This document shows positions 1 through 9,346 of a stretch of 64,000 nt of DNA, piece after piece. The position numbers were made by a program, and so were the translations under genes. The notes beneath the pieces are model-generated. The model was not told the DNA's origin and searched no databases. It was given only the letters and a program-made list of their open reading frames with translations. Positions within the stretch are counted from its first letter, which is position 1. Every line of letters begins with the position of its first letter. Origin of the DNA: Oscillatoriales cyanobacterium (GTDB taxonomy: Bacteria > Cyanobacteriota > Cyanobacteriia > Cyanobacteriales > Laspinemataceae); the NCBI GenBank assembly GCA_011390955.1, contig JAABRM010000029.1:24705-88704 (forward strand). The letters run 5' to 3'.

Positions 1-2
1 CA

Positions 3-1088
3 GGGGCAATGGGCAAAACATTAGAAATTTTTGCCCTGGGGGGCGATCGCATGGCCGCAGCGGGGGCAACTATTTGGGCGGATACAACCGCCATTGGTTC
101 TGTAGGCATTCTGGAATCTTTGCCCTATATTTTGCCCACCTTAAAACTGCAAGCAAAAATCTACCAATATCTGCAACAAAATCCCCCGGATTTAGTGATT
201 TTGATTGATTATGTCGGGCCAAATTTAAGACTGGGTAATTATCTGCGGCGGCATTTTCCCCAAGTGCCGATTGTTTATTATATTGCCCCCCAAGAATGGG
301 TGTGGTCTTTTAATCACAAAAATACCAGCGAAATTGTCAAGATTTGCGATCGCATCATCGCGATTTTTCCCGAAGAAGCTCGTTATTATCAAGCCAAAGG
401 CGCCCAAGTCACCTGGGTGGGTCATCCCTTAATTGACCTGATGCAAGGGGCAGCCAACCGGGAACAAGCCCGCGCCGCTTTAGGGATTGATGCTTCCCAG
501 CCGGCGATCGCCTTATTACCCGCTTCGCGACGGCAAGAAATTAAATATTTATTGCCAGTGATATTTGCCGCCGCTAGGGAAATGCAAGCGCATTTACCCA
601 ACGTGCAATTTGTGATTCCCCTGTCCAACCCAATGTATCGCCAAGATATCGAAAAAGCGATCGCTTTATTTAAATTACCAGCCAAAATATTGACAGGGGA
701 AAACAATCACCTAGGCATCGCAGCGGCGGATTTGGCTATTACCAAATCCGGCACAGTGAATTTAGAAATTGCCTTGTTAAATGTCCCGCAAGTAGTGACT
801 TATCGCCTCAACCCGATCAGCGCCTGGATTTTGGCCAAGCTGTTCAAATTCTCCATTCCATTTATGTCCCCGGTAAATTTAGTATTAATGAAATCGATTG
901 TGCCGGAGTTACTTCAAGATCGAGTCACACCCGCAAATATTGTCCGTGAATCTCTCCCATTGATGCAAAATACTCCCCAGCGCGAACAACTCCTCCAGGA
1001 TTATCAAAAAATGCGTCAAGGTCTGGGAGAAATTGGTGCGTGCGATCGCGCTGCCCAATCCATTTTGGCAATTTTAGCCCAGGTTTAG
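3..1088 (+). CDS. lpxB: Lipid-A-disaccharide synthase, 5' truncated by the window edge
   Basis: GT19 family glycosyltransferase that joins UDP-2,3-diacylglucosamine to lipid X to give the lipid A disaccharide, at the cytoplasmic face of the inner membrane. Visible family signatures are the early FALGGDRMAAAGA segment, PPDLVILIDYVGPN, IVYYIAPQEWVWS and the C-terminal ITKSGTVNLEIAL nucleotide-sugar region. LpxB is usually 380-390 residues and begins with a GE(x)SGD segment that is missing here. The reading frame stays open to the first base of the window, so the ATG at position 9 is probably internal and about 25-30 residues lie upstream. The C terminus is complete. Nothing unusual is seen in the remaining sequence. 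Confidence 0.9.
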   Translation, partial: GAMGKTLEIFALGGDRMAAAGATIWADTTAIGSVGILESLPYILPTLKLQAKIYQYLQQNPPDLVILIDYVGPNLRLGNYLRRHFPQVPIVYYIAPQEWVWSFNHKNTSEIVKICDRIIAIFPEEARYYQAKGAQVTWVGHPLIDLMQGAANREQARAALGIDASQPAIALLPASRRQEIKYLLPVIFAAAREMQAHLPNVQFVIPLSNPMYRQDIEKAIALFKLPAKILTGENNHLGIAAADLAITKSGTVNLEIALLNVPQVVTYRLNPISAWILAKLFKFSIPFMSPVNLVLMKSIVPELLQDRVTPANIVRESLPLMQNTPQREQLLQDYQKMRQGLGEIGACDRAAQSILAILAQV

Positions 1089-1565
1089 CCCAAAAAAATA
1101 GCGGCTAAAAGCTGATTGATAGGGAACTTATGACTGATTCAGGGTTAAATCAGTAAAAATCAAAAATTTCCCGGCGGATGAATGTCAAGTTTTTTAAACC
1201 TTTCTGGCGATCGCTCAAAATTTGCGAAAACCATGTTTCAAGATCAAGACAGTTCTAATTCCCCATATTAAAAGGTTACATAATCAGTCAAAACTGCTCC
1301 TGACTCTGGATGAGTCCCTCAGAAGCTAATCTTATTTGTTATTTGTTATTTGTTATTTGTTGTTTGTTGGTGCTTGTCCTTCGGCTTCGCGATCGGGCAA
1401 AGTGGTAAGCGATCGGTTAGTCACTAACAAACAACTTGCCACCAAATAACAAATAACGAATAACGAATAACGAATAACAAAAAAATAAATGCCCAGAACC
1501 TACACCCAAAAGTAAATCACTGTTATAATCATCTGCGGATGTATGTGTAAACAGATGTAAGTAAA
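1089..1565. other. Intergenic region with no gene seen
   Basis: This 477-base gap between lpxB and the next gene holds no convincing open reading frame. Its middle is a pair of short-unit tracts in opposite orientation (1332-1370 and 1425-1480), described separately. The last 60 bases are AT-rich and would contain the promoter of the downstream gene, but no clear -35/-10 pair can be named. Confidence 0.6.
1332..1480. repeat. Inverted pair of heptamer tracts
   Basis: The left arm is repeats of TTATTTG/TTGTTTG units. The right arm is CAAATAA/CGAATAA units, the reverse complement of the same motif, separated by about 55 bases containing a HIP1-like core. The RNA or single-stranded DNA would fold into a long imperfect hairpin. 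The units resemble the short tandemly repeated repetitive (STRR) heptamers known from filamentous cyanobacteria. Confidence 0.75.
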
Positions 1566-1892
1566 ATGAATCCTCTTGTTAATGCTTTCTTTGTAGGCCG
1601 AGCCCTGGCAGAAGTTGTCAATCAGACGATTGAGAAAACCATCACGAACGCCTTAAGCGAACTGGGTAAGTTTGATGCAGAACAACGGGAAAACTTACGC
1701 AAGTTTACGGAAGAAGTCATGGAACGTGCCCGCCAAGACTCAGAATCGGTGACTTCAGAAAGCACCGGGTCAGTCACCGGCGCCAATGGGTCAGAATCAG
1801 AAGATTTACAAGCCACCATTGATGAATTAAGGGCAGAAATTGCCCAAGTCAGAGCGGAATTGCAACGTTATCGTAGCAATTCCCGCACTTGA
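1566..1892 (+). CDS. Small conserved cyanobacterial protein (DUF6825-like)
   Basis: 108-residue soluble protein of unknown function. The N-terminal half, beginning NPLVNAFFVGRALAEV, carries the segment ALSELGKFDAEQRENLR followed by a helical VMERA stretch. The middle is a Ser/Thr/Gly-rich linker (about residues 58-78), and the C terminus is a predicted coiled coil (LQATIDELRAEIAQVRAEL). This organisation matches a small family conserved in cyanobacteria and plastids that I recall as DUF6825; the name is from memory. The start is the ATG at 1566, with no strong Shine-Dalgarno. It stands alone between lpxB and the ABC1 kinase. Confidence 0.7.
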   Translation: MNPLVNAFFVGRALAEVVNQTIEKTITNALSELGKFDAEQRENLRKFTEEVMERARQDSESVTSESTGSVTGANGSESEDLQATIDELRAEIAQVRAELQRYRSNSRT

Positions 1893-2007
1893 TTAATTAT
1901 GATGAATTATGGCGATTGTCACTGATAAAATAAAGAGTGACAATCGCAGGTTAAACTAATTTAGATACCCTTAGATCCCCTCTGAAAAACGAGTTGCGCT
2001 TTTGCCC

Positions 2008-3798
2008 GTGTCACCTCTAACTGAAACTGATGTTCGAAACCGTCAGCGTCCCTTAAATGGCCAAAATTTAGCCAACTCTGATAGGGACGCACAGACTACT
2101 GATGCCGTCGGGATTACCCAACGTTCTCACAAGAAAACTTACCGTTGGAGTCGTCCCAACTATTCTCGCTTTCAGCGACGAATTCATATTTGGAGTTGTG
2201 TGTTCAGGTTTACCACTGAACTGTGGCTCAATAGCAAACCGTGGAGCTACCGAAAGGGATATACCGAAGAAGCTAAAGGGATTCGTCGTCGTAAGCAAGC
2301 GATCTGGGTGCGGGAAACTTTCTTGGATCTCGGTCCAACGTTTATTAAACTCGGACAGCTATTTTCTACGCGGTCGGATTTGTTTCCTTCGGAATATGTA
2401 GAAGAACTTTCTAAGCTGCAAGATAAAGTGCCTGCCTTTAGCTATGAGCAGGTGCAACAAATTATTCAAGAAGAATTTGGCCGCAGCGTGGATGAATTGT
2501 TCCGCAGCTTTGACCCAGTTCCTTTGGCCGCAGCTAGTTTGGGACAAGTTCACAAGGCGCAGCTAATCAACGGGGAAGAAGTGGTGGTCAAGGTGCAGCG
2601 CCTGGGCTTACAAAAACTCTTTTCCATTGATTTGGCGATCGCCAAAACCATCGCTCAATACTTTAAAAATCATCCCCGTTGGGGTAAAGGTCGAGATTGG
2701 TTGGGCATTTATGATGAATGCTACAAAATTCTCTACGAAGAAATTGATTATCTCAACGAAGGGCGGAACGCGGACACCTTTCGCCGGAATTTTCGCGGCG
2801 TGAAATGGGTCAAAGTCCCCCGCGTTTATTGGCGCTATGCTTCGCCCAGGGTATTGACCCTAGAATATATTCCCGGAATTAAAATTAGTCATTATGAAGC
2901 GATCGAAGCCGCTGGACTAGACCGGAGAACGTTGGCCAACTTGGGGGCAGAAGCCTATTTACGTCAACTGCTCAATCATGGGTTTTTCCATGCAGACCCT
3001 CACCCTGGGAATATTGCGGTCAGCCCTGATGGTGCTTTGATCTTTTACGATTTTGGCATGATGGGGTCGATCCGCCGAGATGTTCGGGAAGGACTGCTGG
3101 ATCTGTTTTTTGGCATTGCCCAAAAAAATGCCGATAAAGTGGTGACTTCTTTGGTAGAATTAGGTGCCCTAGCACCAATGGAAGACCCAGGCCCAGTGCG
3201 GCGATCGATCCAGTACATTCTAGATAATTTAATGGATCAAACCTTTGAGGAGCAGTCGGTGACACAGATTAGCGATGATTTATATGAAATCGCTTATGAC
3301 CAGCCGTTTCGCTTCCCGGCCACCTTTACTTTTGTGATGCGAGCATTTTCTACCTTAGAAGGGGTGGGTAAAGGGCTCGATCCAGAGTTTAATTTTATGG
3401 AGGTAGCAAAACCCTTTGCTCTACAGATTATGAGTAATGGCAATGGACTCGATCAAAATAGCTTTTTAGATCAATTAGGTCGCCAAGCAGCGGAAGTCAG
3501 TAGCACTGCTTTCGGTTTACCGGGTCGAATTGAGGATACGATTGAAAAATTAGATCGCGGTGATATCCGTTTGCGTGTCCGCTCTACGGAAACCGACCGA
3601 GCGATCCGACGGCTAGGTAGTATTCAAATGGGTACGAATTTGGCCTTGTTGGTGAGCGCTTTTACCTTGTCCGCGACGATCTTGTTGGTGAATAATTGGG
3701 CATGGCTGGCCGGTGCGATCGCCCTGATCGCGGTTTTGCTGGCGGGTAGCTTGATTCGCCTATTAATGGGATTGGATCGGATGGATAAAATGCTGTAA
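2008..3798 (+). CDS. ABC1/AarF (UbiB/ADCK) family atypical kinase
   Basis: Membrane-associated protein kinase-like protein of the UbiB/ABC1 family, which supports quinone and prenyl-lipid metabolism; cyanobacteria carry several paralogues. Diagnostic features, counted from the TTG at 2002, are the KxGQ motif KLGQ (116-119), the alanine-rich loop AAASLGQ (176-182), the VVVKV lysine (K197), the catalytic-loop equivalent HADPHPGN (330-337) and DFG (350-352). Two hydrophobic helices end the protein (LALLVSAFTLSATILLV and the AWLAGAIALIAVLLAG region). The first 60 residues are polar and variable. Two non-ATG starts are possible: TTG at 2002, or GTG at 2008, which I prefer. It is followed after 69 bases by the PP2C gene on the same strand. 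Confidence 0.9.
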   Translation: MSPLTETDVRNRQRPLNGQNLANSDRDAQTTDAVGITQRSHKKTYRWSRPNYSRFQRRIHIWSCVFRFTTELWLNSKPWSYRKGYTEEAKGIRRRKQAIWVRETFLDLGPTFIKLGQLFSTRSDLFPSEYVEELSKLQDKVPAFSYEQVQQIIQEEFGRSVDELFRSFDPVPLAAASLGQVHKAQLINGEEVVVKVQRLGLQKLFSIDLAIAKTIAQYFKNHPRWGKGRDWLGIYDECYKILYEEIDYLNEGRNADTFRRNFRGVKWVKVPRVYWRYASPRVLTLEYIPGIKISHYEAIEAAGLDRRTLANLGAEAYLRQLLNHGFFHADPHPGNIAVSPDGALIFYDFGMMGSIRRDVREGLLDLFFGIAQKNADKVVTSLVELGALAPMEDPGPVRRSIQYILDNLMDQTFEEQSVTQISDDLYEIAYDQPFRFPATFTFVMRAFSTLEGVGKGLDPEFNFMEVAKPFALQIMSNGNGLDQNSFLDQLGRQAAEVSSTAFGLPGRIEDTIEKLDRGDIRLRVRSTETDRAIRRLGSIQMGTNLALLVSAFTLSATILLVNNWAWLAGAIALIAVLLAGSLIRLLMGLDRMDKML

Positions 3799-3867
3799 CC
3801 GGCAATGATTCCCCCTGAATCGATTTTTTCATACTTACTGTCGCCTGATGCTGAAAAAAGTTGAATT

Positions 3868-4599
3868 ATGAAACGCTATTTTGCGGGTCTAACAGATACA
3901 GGACTCGTTCGCTCGGTTAATCAAGATGCTTATTATATTGACGACCCTGAAGGACGATTTTTTATCGTCGCTGATGGCATGGGAGGTCATGCTGGGGGTC
4001 AAGAAGCATCTCGAATTGCGGTGGAAACGATCAAAAATCATTTGGAAAGTCAGTGGAATTCCGAGATCGCTTCCCCTGAAATGCTGGAGCAGGCTTTTCG
4101 CCTCGCTAATGAGACCATTGTGGAAGAGCAATTAAGACATCCCGCTTTGAATGATATGGGAACCACCGCTGTGGCTGTGATTTTTCGCGATGACCAGCCC
4201 TGGTGTGCCCATGTGGGGGACTCTCGTTTATATCGTTATCGTTCCCGCGAGTCAAAATTGCTGCAAATTACTGAGGATCATACCTGGGTCGCTCGCGCAA
4301 TTCAGGCGGGTCACTTAACTCCAGATCAAGGGCGGAATCATCCCATGCGCCATGTCCTGGCTCAATGTATTGGTCGTCCGGATCTGGAAGAAGTTACGGT
4401 GACATCGTTTGACGTGCAAGCTGGCGATCGCCTCTTGCTTTGTTCTGATGGCTTGACGGAAGAATTATCCGATGCGGCGATCGCCCATCAACTGAAATCA
4501 ATGCGAGCGATGGAATTGTCTGCCGCCACCTTCGTAGAAGCGGCTAAGGAAAAAGGTGGACGAGACAATATTACCGTGGTGATTATCATAATTTCTTGA
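3868..4599 (+). CDS. pphA: PP2C-type serine/threonine phosphatase, PphA-like
   Basis: 243-residue metal-dependent phosphatase consisting only of the PPM catalytic domain. Motifs in order are NQD (18-20), VADGMGGHAGG (metal-binding D36-G37), GTTAV, HVGDSRLYRY, EDHTW, LLCSDGLTEE and the final GGRDNITVV. Length and sequence closely resemble cyanobacterial PphA, which dephosphorylates the nitrogen regulator PII (GlnB). The symbol is given by that resemblance, and the substrate is inferred. The start at ATG 3868 fits the usual short N terminus. It lies 69 bases after the ABC1 kinase on the same strand, so cotranscription is possible. Confidence 0.85.
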   Translation: MKRYFAGLTDTGLVRSVNQDAYYIDDPEGRFFIVADGMGGHAGGQEASRIAVETIKNHLESQWNSEIASPEMLEQAFRLANETIVEEQLRHPALNDMGTTAVAVIFRDDQPWCAHVGDSRLYRYRSRESKLLQITEDHTWVARAIQAGHLTPDQGRNHPMRHVLAQCIGRPDLEEVTVTSFDVQAGDRLLLCSDGLTEELSDAAIAHQLKSMRAMELSAATFVEAAKEKGGRDNITVVIIIIS

Positions 4600-4999
4600 A
4601 TCGATGCTTCGGCTACTTTAAAAAATATTCATACATCTAATTTGCTGGATTACTGGGAATTTAGCGATCGCCTCCACCAATCCGTGGCTGTGGGTAAATT
4701 CACTGTGAAATATTGATTTAAATAGCCCAGGCAATCGCAATATCGATGATAAATCTGCTGTTGGCGTAGCCTACCGTAGGTAATCGCCCGCCGATAATTG
4801 GTCAAATTACCGCCTTTAGATCCGCCAAAAAATTGGATCAATTAAATGTATAAAATCCTCAATAAAATTGGTCGATATCAGCGGTAAGCGATCGAGTATC
4901 AGTGCAATCAGGATAAACTTGGATAACTCGACTCTGAACCAGAGTCCATCCCAACCTCCCGTTGACGGGACTTAAATTAAATCAGTCGCGAAAAGCCTC
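4600..4999. other. Intergenic region with no gene seen
   Basis: The gap between the phosphatase and the universal stress protein gene. The only notable content is a 28-nt interspersed repeat (4761-4788). A 63-codon minus-strand frame here (4650-4841) is opened partly by that repeat and is not judged to be a gene. Confidence 0.55.
4761..4788. repeat. 28-nt interspersed repeat (copy 1)
   Basis: The block starts TTGGCGTAGCC, has CTACCGTAGG in the middle and ends TAATCGCC. It is identical to 13871-13898 and nearly identical, inverted, to 9347-9372. It contains the small palindrome CCTACCGTAGG. Confidence 0.85.
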
Positions 5000-5875
5000 A
5001 TGTTTAGACGAATTTTAGTTTCTACGAATTTAACAGACGGTTTATATCGTCTAGGCCAATTTTTACCAAGTTTGGCCGCTGGTGGGATCGAACAAATCGT
5101 ATTTCTCCACTGTGTCCCCTTTTGGTCAAAAGGGCAGATTCCCCGCGAGGATACAGAAAAAATTGAGCAAGCACAAGAGCGCTTGTCTTTCATTACCGAA
5201 AACATTCCCAATGGGATGGAAGTGGCGATCGAAATTAAATCCGGTTTACCGATCGATCATATTCTCAAAGTCGCTCAAACTTATCAAAGTGAAGCGATTC
5301 TCGTGGGGACGGAACCGAAAACTTTGCTCACTGACCAACTGTTTGGTGCGACGATCATTGATTTATCGGCTCGGATCAATATTCCCTTGATCAATTTTCC
5401 CACTCCGTTGTTATATGCGTTGACTGCCGAAGAACTGGATTTACGCTGTCGGCACTTATTCCGCTATGTGGGCATTCCTTATGATGATACGGATGCTTCC
5501 CAACAATTGGTGGCGGAATTTAAACGCTATGCGGCACAACGTCCCGCGAATTCGCTGGAACGCTGTATGCTGGGTTGGATTATTGATGCCGGGATTCTTC
5601 GAGAAGTCCCGAAAGATTCTTTACTTAAAGAAGCCCAGGAAAAATTAGCGGCGATCAAAACCGAGTTGCTTCGGCTGGGTTTACAAGTGGATGTAGAGGT
5701 GCGGTTGGGAGAACCTGTTCCCGATATTTTGCAAATTGCCGCCCTGAGCGATATTTGCGCGATCGCTGTTGCGGGTAAAAGTTTAGGCGGTTCTTGGGAG
5801 TGGGGTCGCAATGTCCGGCGCGATATTCTGCGAGGCAGCAGTCAGCCGGTGATCTTTTTCCCCTTACGCTCTTAG
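5000..5875 (+). CDS. Universal stress protein, two UspA domains
   Basis: 291-residue cytosolic protein with two tandem UspA-like domains, roughly residues 1-130 and 150-291, joined by a linker near YALTAEELDLRCRHLF. Each half begins with a hydrophobic beta strand and ends in a nucleotide-loop-like segment; the second reads AVAGKSLGGSWEWGRN followed by SSQPVIFFP, in the place of the family's GxxG-x9-GS/T loop. Usp proteins bind ATP or other small molecules and act in stress survival; the ligand here is unknown. It is convergent with dprA, with 132 bases between. The segment 5930-5965 could form a short stem (AGGCTTGA with TCAAGCCT). Confidence 0.8.
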   Translation: MFRRILVSTNLTDGLYRLGQFLPSLAAGGIEQIVFLHCVPFWSKGQIPREDTEKIEQAQERLSFITENIPNGMEVAIEIKSGLPIDHILKVAQTYQSEAILVGTEPKTLLTDQLFGATIIDLSARINIPLINFPTPLLYALTAEELDLRCRHLFRYVGIPYDDTDASQQLVAEFKRYAAQRPANSLERCMLGWIIDAGILREVPKDSLLKEAQEKLAAIKTELLRLGLQVDVEVRLGEPVPDILQIAALSDICAIAVAGKSLGGSWEWGRNVRRDILRGSSQPVIFFPLRS

Positions 5876-6007
5876 AGTTGATTTCGTTGATTCAGTTACT
5901 TCAGTCTATATTCATGGTCAGAATTGTTGAGGCTTGACGGTCGATTTCTATCAGCCCTCAAGCCTTAACTGCCATTAATCGCTTCATTCACTCGTTTCTA
6001 GCTGCGT

Positions 6008-7255
6008 CTAGTTCCGTTGGTAGCGCATTCCGGGTAACTGGGACACCAGACCCAATAATTCCAACTGTAACAAGGCGCTGGAAACTTCACCGGCATTCAT
6101 TCCCGCTTGTTCCACAATCAGATCGAAAGCGATCGCCTCTGGAGGAATGACCTGAAATACTTGTTTTAAATTAGGTTCCAGGTTAATGGTTGGCGCGGCA
6201 GGGGGCGGCGGCGGATTATTTAATGGCGCGGGATTGTTTAATCGCGTGGCGCGTTGGCGAAGGGGCGCGGATGCAATCTCGCTCGTGGGAATATCCCCCG
6301 CGATCGAATTAGAAAATAGAGACGATTGCTGCGACAGATCCAAAGGTGGCATCGCACCGAGCATCTTCAGTAACTCCGCCTCACTCAGAATCATCTCCGC
6401 ACCATTTTTCAAAAGTTTTAAACAGCCTTGGGAGTTATAGTCATCAATGCGACCGGGCAACACATAAACATCGCGGCAAAATTCATTGGCTTGATGAGCC
6501 GTAATCAACGCCCCCGACCGTTCTGGCGCCTCCATGACTAATAAAGCACGGCTGAGTCCGGCAATAATGCGATTCCGCTGCGGAAAGTGGCGGGCGTTGG
6601 GGGTAGTCCCCCTGGGGTATTCACTGAATACCAGTCCTTGAGCCAGAATTTGTTGATATAGGGTGCGGTTTTCTGCGGGATATATCACATCCACCCCGGT
6701 GCCCAACACCGCCAGGGTGCGTCCTCCGGCAGCTAAACAAGCGTGATGGGCTTCCGTATCAATGCCTTTGGCCATGCCGGAAACAATGGTAAAGCCACAT
6801 TTGGCCAGCACTGTAGCAATACGCCGCGTCCAGCGTTTGCCATAGTCCGAGGGACTGCGGGTGCCGACGATGCCGATCGCTGGGCGGTTGGCCAAATTTT
6901 CCTCTGGGTCGATGGTGCCTCGGTAATATAGCAGGGGCGGAGGGCTGGGGATTTGCAATAGCAAACGCGGATAGTCCGGGTCAACCGGCGTCCAAAAGTG
7001 GGGATTTTTTTGACAATGCTGCTGATACAGGGTGTTGGGGTGAATCCGCGATCGCTGTTCCATGATGGTGGCAATCATTTTTTGACCCAATCCTTCCACC
7101 CGACTTAAGGCAGTGGGAGAAGCTGACCACGCGGCGACTAAACTACCAAACTGTTGATTTAAACGATGCAGTGTCACCGGACCAACTCCAGGAATTTGTG
7201 ACCAAGCGACCCAAAATATCCGTTCTTGAATTCGTTCTTCTCCCCGTTCTTGCAC
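6008..7255 (-). CDS. dprA: DNA-processing protein DprA
   Basis: Single-stranded DNA-binding protein that loads RecA during natural transformation. An N-terminal helix-hairpin-helix/SAM-like part (SQIPGVGPVTLHRLN) is followed by the Rossmann-like core with IGIVGTRSPSDYG, IVSGMAKGIDTEAH, LGTGVDVIYP, RNRIIAGLSRALLVMEA and SGALITA. A proline-rich linker precedes a C-terminal winged-helix segment (VIPPEAIAFDLIVEQAGM). The frame extends upstream to a TTG at 7294. The better start is GTG at 7255: it follows the TAG of the upstream gene by one base and has a GGAG about 8 bases before it. The two genes are therefore probably translationally coupled. The presence of dprA is consistent with natural competence. 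Confidence 0.92.
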   Translation of the reverse strand: MQERGEERIQERIFWVAWSQIPGVGPVTLHRLNQQFGSLVAAWSASPTALSRVEGLGQKMIATIMEQRSRIHPNTLYQQHCQKNPHFWTPVDPDYPRLLLQIPSPPPLLYYRGTIDPEENLANRPAIGIVGTRSPSDYGKRWTRRIATVLAKCGFTIVSGMAKGIDTEAHHACLAAGGRTLAVLGTGVDVIYPAENRTLYQQILAQGLVFSEYPRGTTPNARHFPQRNRIIAGLSRALLVMEAPERSGALITAHQANEFCRDVYVLPGRIDDYNSQGCLKLLKNGAEMILSEAELLKMLGAMPPLDLSQQSSLFSNSIAGDIPTSEIASAPLRQRATRLNNPAPLNNPPPPPAAPTINLEPNLKQVFQVIPPEAIAFDLIVEQAGMNAGEVSSALLQLELLGLVSQLPGMRYQRN

Positions 7256-7256
7256 C

Positions 7257-7922
7257 CTACGGACTCCAAAAAAAACGCGCGTACATATAAGCAATTGCCT
7301 CAGATAAAATTGAGCGAACTCCTTCGCTGTACTGCCACCAAGTTTGAGGATCGTAGTCCTGGGGCGGCAGGGCGATCGCGCCGACTTTGACTGAGGGTTC
7401 TAGTGCTTTTTTAAATATTAGCCAACTACGGCGAGTATGGGGACCGAGGGACAATAAATTTATGGAATCGATCTGTAAATCAGAGGTCGATAGCCAATCC
7501 CGCAAAGCGATCGCGCAGTAATAAGTCCGATCTTTAATCGCGTTTGGGCCTGGAACCGCGACTAATTGGTCGGGATTTAAACCTAATGCTTGAAATGTGG
7601 CCCCTGACAATTCCGCAAAGTTTTTATATTCCGCCAAGTAAAAACCAATGGGCACCGGGGCGCCGGTGGTAATCACTTTTTGATAACCGCGATTTTCAAA
7701 TTCGGCGATCGCCCCTTGGATGCCATAATCTGGCAGCCAACCTTCCACCACCAAGACATCCGCTTGCGGCAAAGGAGCATTCACCGATAAAAAAGTATAA
7801 ATATTGCTAAAAATTCCTAGCATACAACCGAGCGATAATAGCCCAAAAAATACCCAGCCTTTCAGGGTTAATGTCCAAGTTTCTCTAAGAGAAATTAGTC
7901 CCATTTTTCTGATTAATTTCAT
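7257..7922 (-). CDS. ElyC/SanA/YdcF family (DUF218) membrane-anchored protein
   Basis: 221 residues. An N-terminal basic segment and a single membrane helix (WVFFGLLSLGCMLGIFSNIYTFL) are followed by a DUF218 domain: VLVVEGWLPDYG, the VITTGAPV strand-turn, an NAIKDRTYYCA helix and LLSLGPHTRRSW. Family members such as ElyC and SanA act in envelope integrity; the precise role here is unknown. It lies directly upstream of dprA with a one-base gap, and 68 bases downstream of the serine hydrolase gene, all on the minus strand. Confidence 0.8.
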   Translation of the reverse strand: MKLIRKMGLISLRETWTLTLKGWVFFGLLSLGCMLGIFSNIYTFLSVNAPLPQADVLVVEGWLPDYGIQGAIAEFENRGYQKVITTGAPVPIGFYLAEYKNFAELSGATFQALGLNPDQLVAVPGPNAIKDRTYYCAIALRDWLSTSDLQIDSINLLSLGPHTRRSWLIFKKALEPSVKVGAIALPPQDYDPQTWWQYSEGVRSILSEAIAYMYARFFWSP

Positions 7923-7990
7923 AGTAACATACAGCCAAGAATCATTTTGCTTTTGATTTATAAGCAGCAGGCGATCGACAGATTCGAGGG

Positions 7991-9076
7991 CTACAAATGA
8001 CCTTTTTGGGCAATATAATCCGCAATTTGCCTGATGGCATCACGCATCGCTGTATCGGCATATACCCCATCATCAATTACGGTTAAAATATATTTATTTC
8101 CCGAAATTTCCATCGCTAAAGTTGTGCCAATTACCCAAGAATTTTGCCCAGTTTTTTCCCCCAACCACTTGGCAGAGGAACCTTTTAATGCGGCAAATCC
8201 TAATTCGCGATCGTGTTGTAGCCCCAACAGATAAATTAATCCATCATCTCCAGGATGCTGACGATGATAAATTTGCACCATCATTTCCGTCAGTTCATTG
8301 GTCGTTGAAGTATTTAACTGTTCTCCCGCATCATCAGGGATGACAATATCCCCAATAAATTTAGCATGAACGCGGGTGGCTCGGTAGCCGCGACTTTCTA
8401 ACACTTGGTTAATATAATTTCTGCCTAAGTAGTCAATCAGTTGATTGGGAGCAATATTACTGCTGTTGACAATCATTTCTGATAATAATTTACCCAGGGG
8501 ATAATTTTGTTCTACTTCTAGATCGGAGGCATCTTCGGTAAAGTTACCTTCACTGATATAAATCTGGTTATTCAGACTAATCTTTTCCCGATTCACTCGA
8601 TCTAAAAGAGTGACGGCGATCGGTAGTTTCATTAAACTGGCGACACTGATTGGGACTTGGTTGCCTCGGAGGTACCAACAGGTTCTCTGAAGATTACAAA
8701 CGGTAATCTTTACTTTGGTTGATAGGCCACTTGCTTGGGCAATTTGCGCTAAGATTTTAGAATTAGAATCTTGAGAATTAGAATCTTGAGAATTAGAATC
8801 TTGAGAATTAAAATGTTTAGAGTTAAACTGTTTAGAGTTAGAATATCCCGGTGATACCACAGATTTTTTTTCTGGTGGCTTAGTCTCCACCGCAGAATTT
8901 GTGGCCAACAAATTCTGCCCGAACTGGGAGCCGAAAATCAGGTAAGCCACTAACCCAATTATACTAGAAGCGAAACCACAGCCAATCATAAAACCTAAAC
9001 AGTTAGTCCAGGAAAAAAAGGTGACAGGTTTCAGGAGAGAATCGACCGATCCAGAAATACGGTTCTGAGATAACAT
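7991..9076 (-). CDS. Membrane-anchored beta-lactamase-like serine hydrolase
   Basis: 361 residues with the class A beta-lactamase/PBP fold signatures: S147-L-M-K150 (SxxK), S205-S-N207 (SxN) and K308-T-G310 (KTG). One membrane helix (about 28-49) anchors the domain outside the inner membrane. The linker (about 80-106) contains the reiterated pentapeptide NSQDS, encoded by a 15-bp tandem DNA repeat at about 8755-8810. Cyanobacterial homologues are annotated as beta-lactamase-related or PBP-like; whether it hydrolyses beta-lactams or acts on peptidoglycan cannot be read from sequence. Part of its coding sequence (about 8246-8335) is duplicated downstream of the repeat at 9347-9372. Confidence 0.82.
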   Translation of the reverse strand: MLSQNRISGSVDSLLKPVTFFSWTNCLGFMIGCGFASSIIGLVAYLIFGSQFGQNLLATNSAVETKPPEKKSVVSPGYSNSKQFNSKHFNSQDSNSQDSNSQDSNSKILAQIAQASGLSTKVKITVCNLQRTCWYLRGNQVPISVASLMKLPIAVTLLDRVNREKISLNNQIYISEGNFTEDASDLEVEQNYPLGKLLSEMIVNSSNIAPNQLIDYLGRNYINQVLESRGYRATRVHAKFIGDIVIPDDAGEQLNTSTTNELTEMMVQIYHRQHPGDDGLIYLLGLQHDRELGFAALKGSSAKWLGEKTGQNSWVIGTTLAMEISGNKYILTVIDDGVYADTAMRDAIRQIADYIAQKGHL

Positions 9077-9346
9077 ATTAATGACAGGCTGAATTTTAGC
9101 TATTCTCTTAATATATTAAAGATAAAAATCCAAATCGGTCAAGGTTTTTGTCCAGATTTTTTGAGATTTTTTGAGATTTTTTTGGCTATTTTTGGCGGAA
9201 ATTGTCCGTAAGCCTTAATTTATGGGCATTCTTGAGGCAAGCGGCTGGCAGGGATTGGCGCTAAAAGCTTTAGACAGCAAAAATTTACCATAACTCTAGC
9301 GGGAAATATGCCGGAAGATGAGAAGGTTGTTGAGAAATGATATCCC

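Noticed and set aside
4650..4841. 63-codon minus-strand frame
   Set aside because: Opened partly by the 28-nt repeat; no recognisable domain and no ribosome site.
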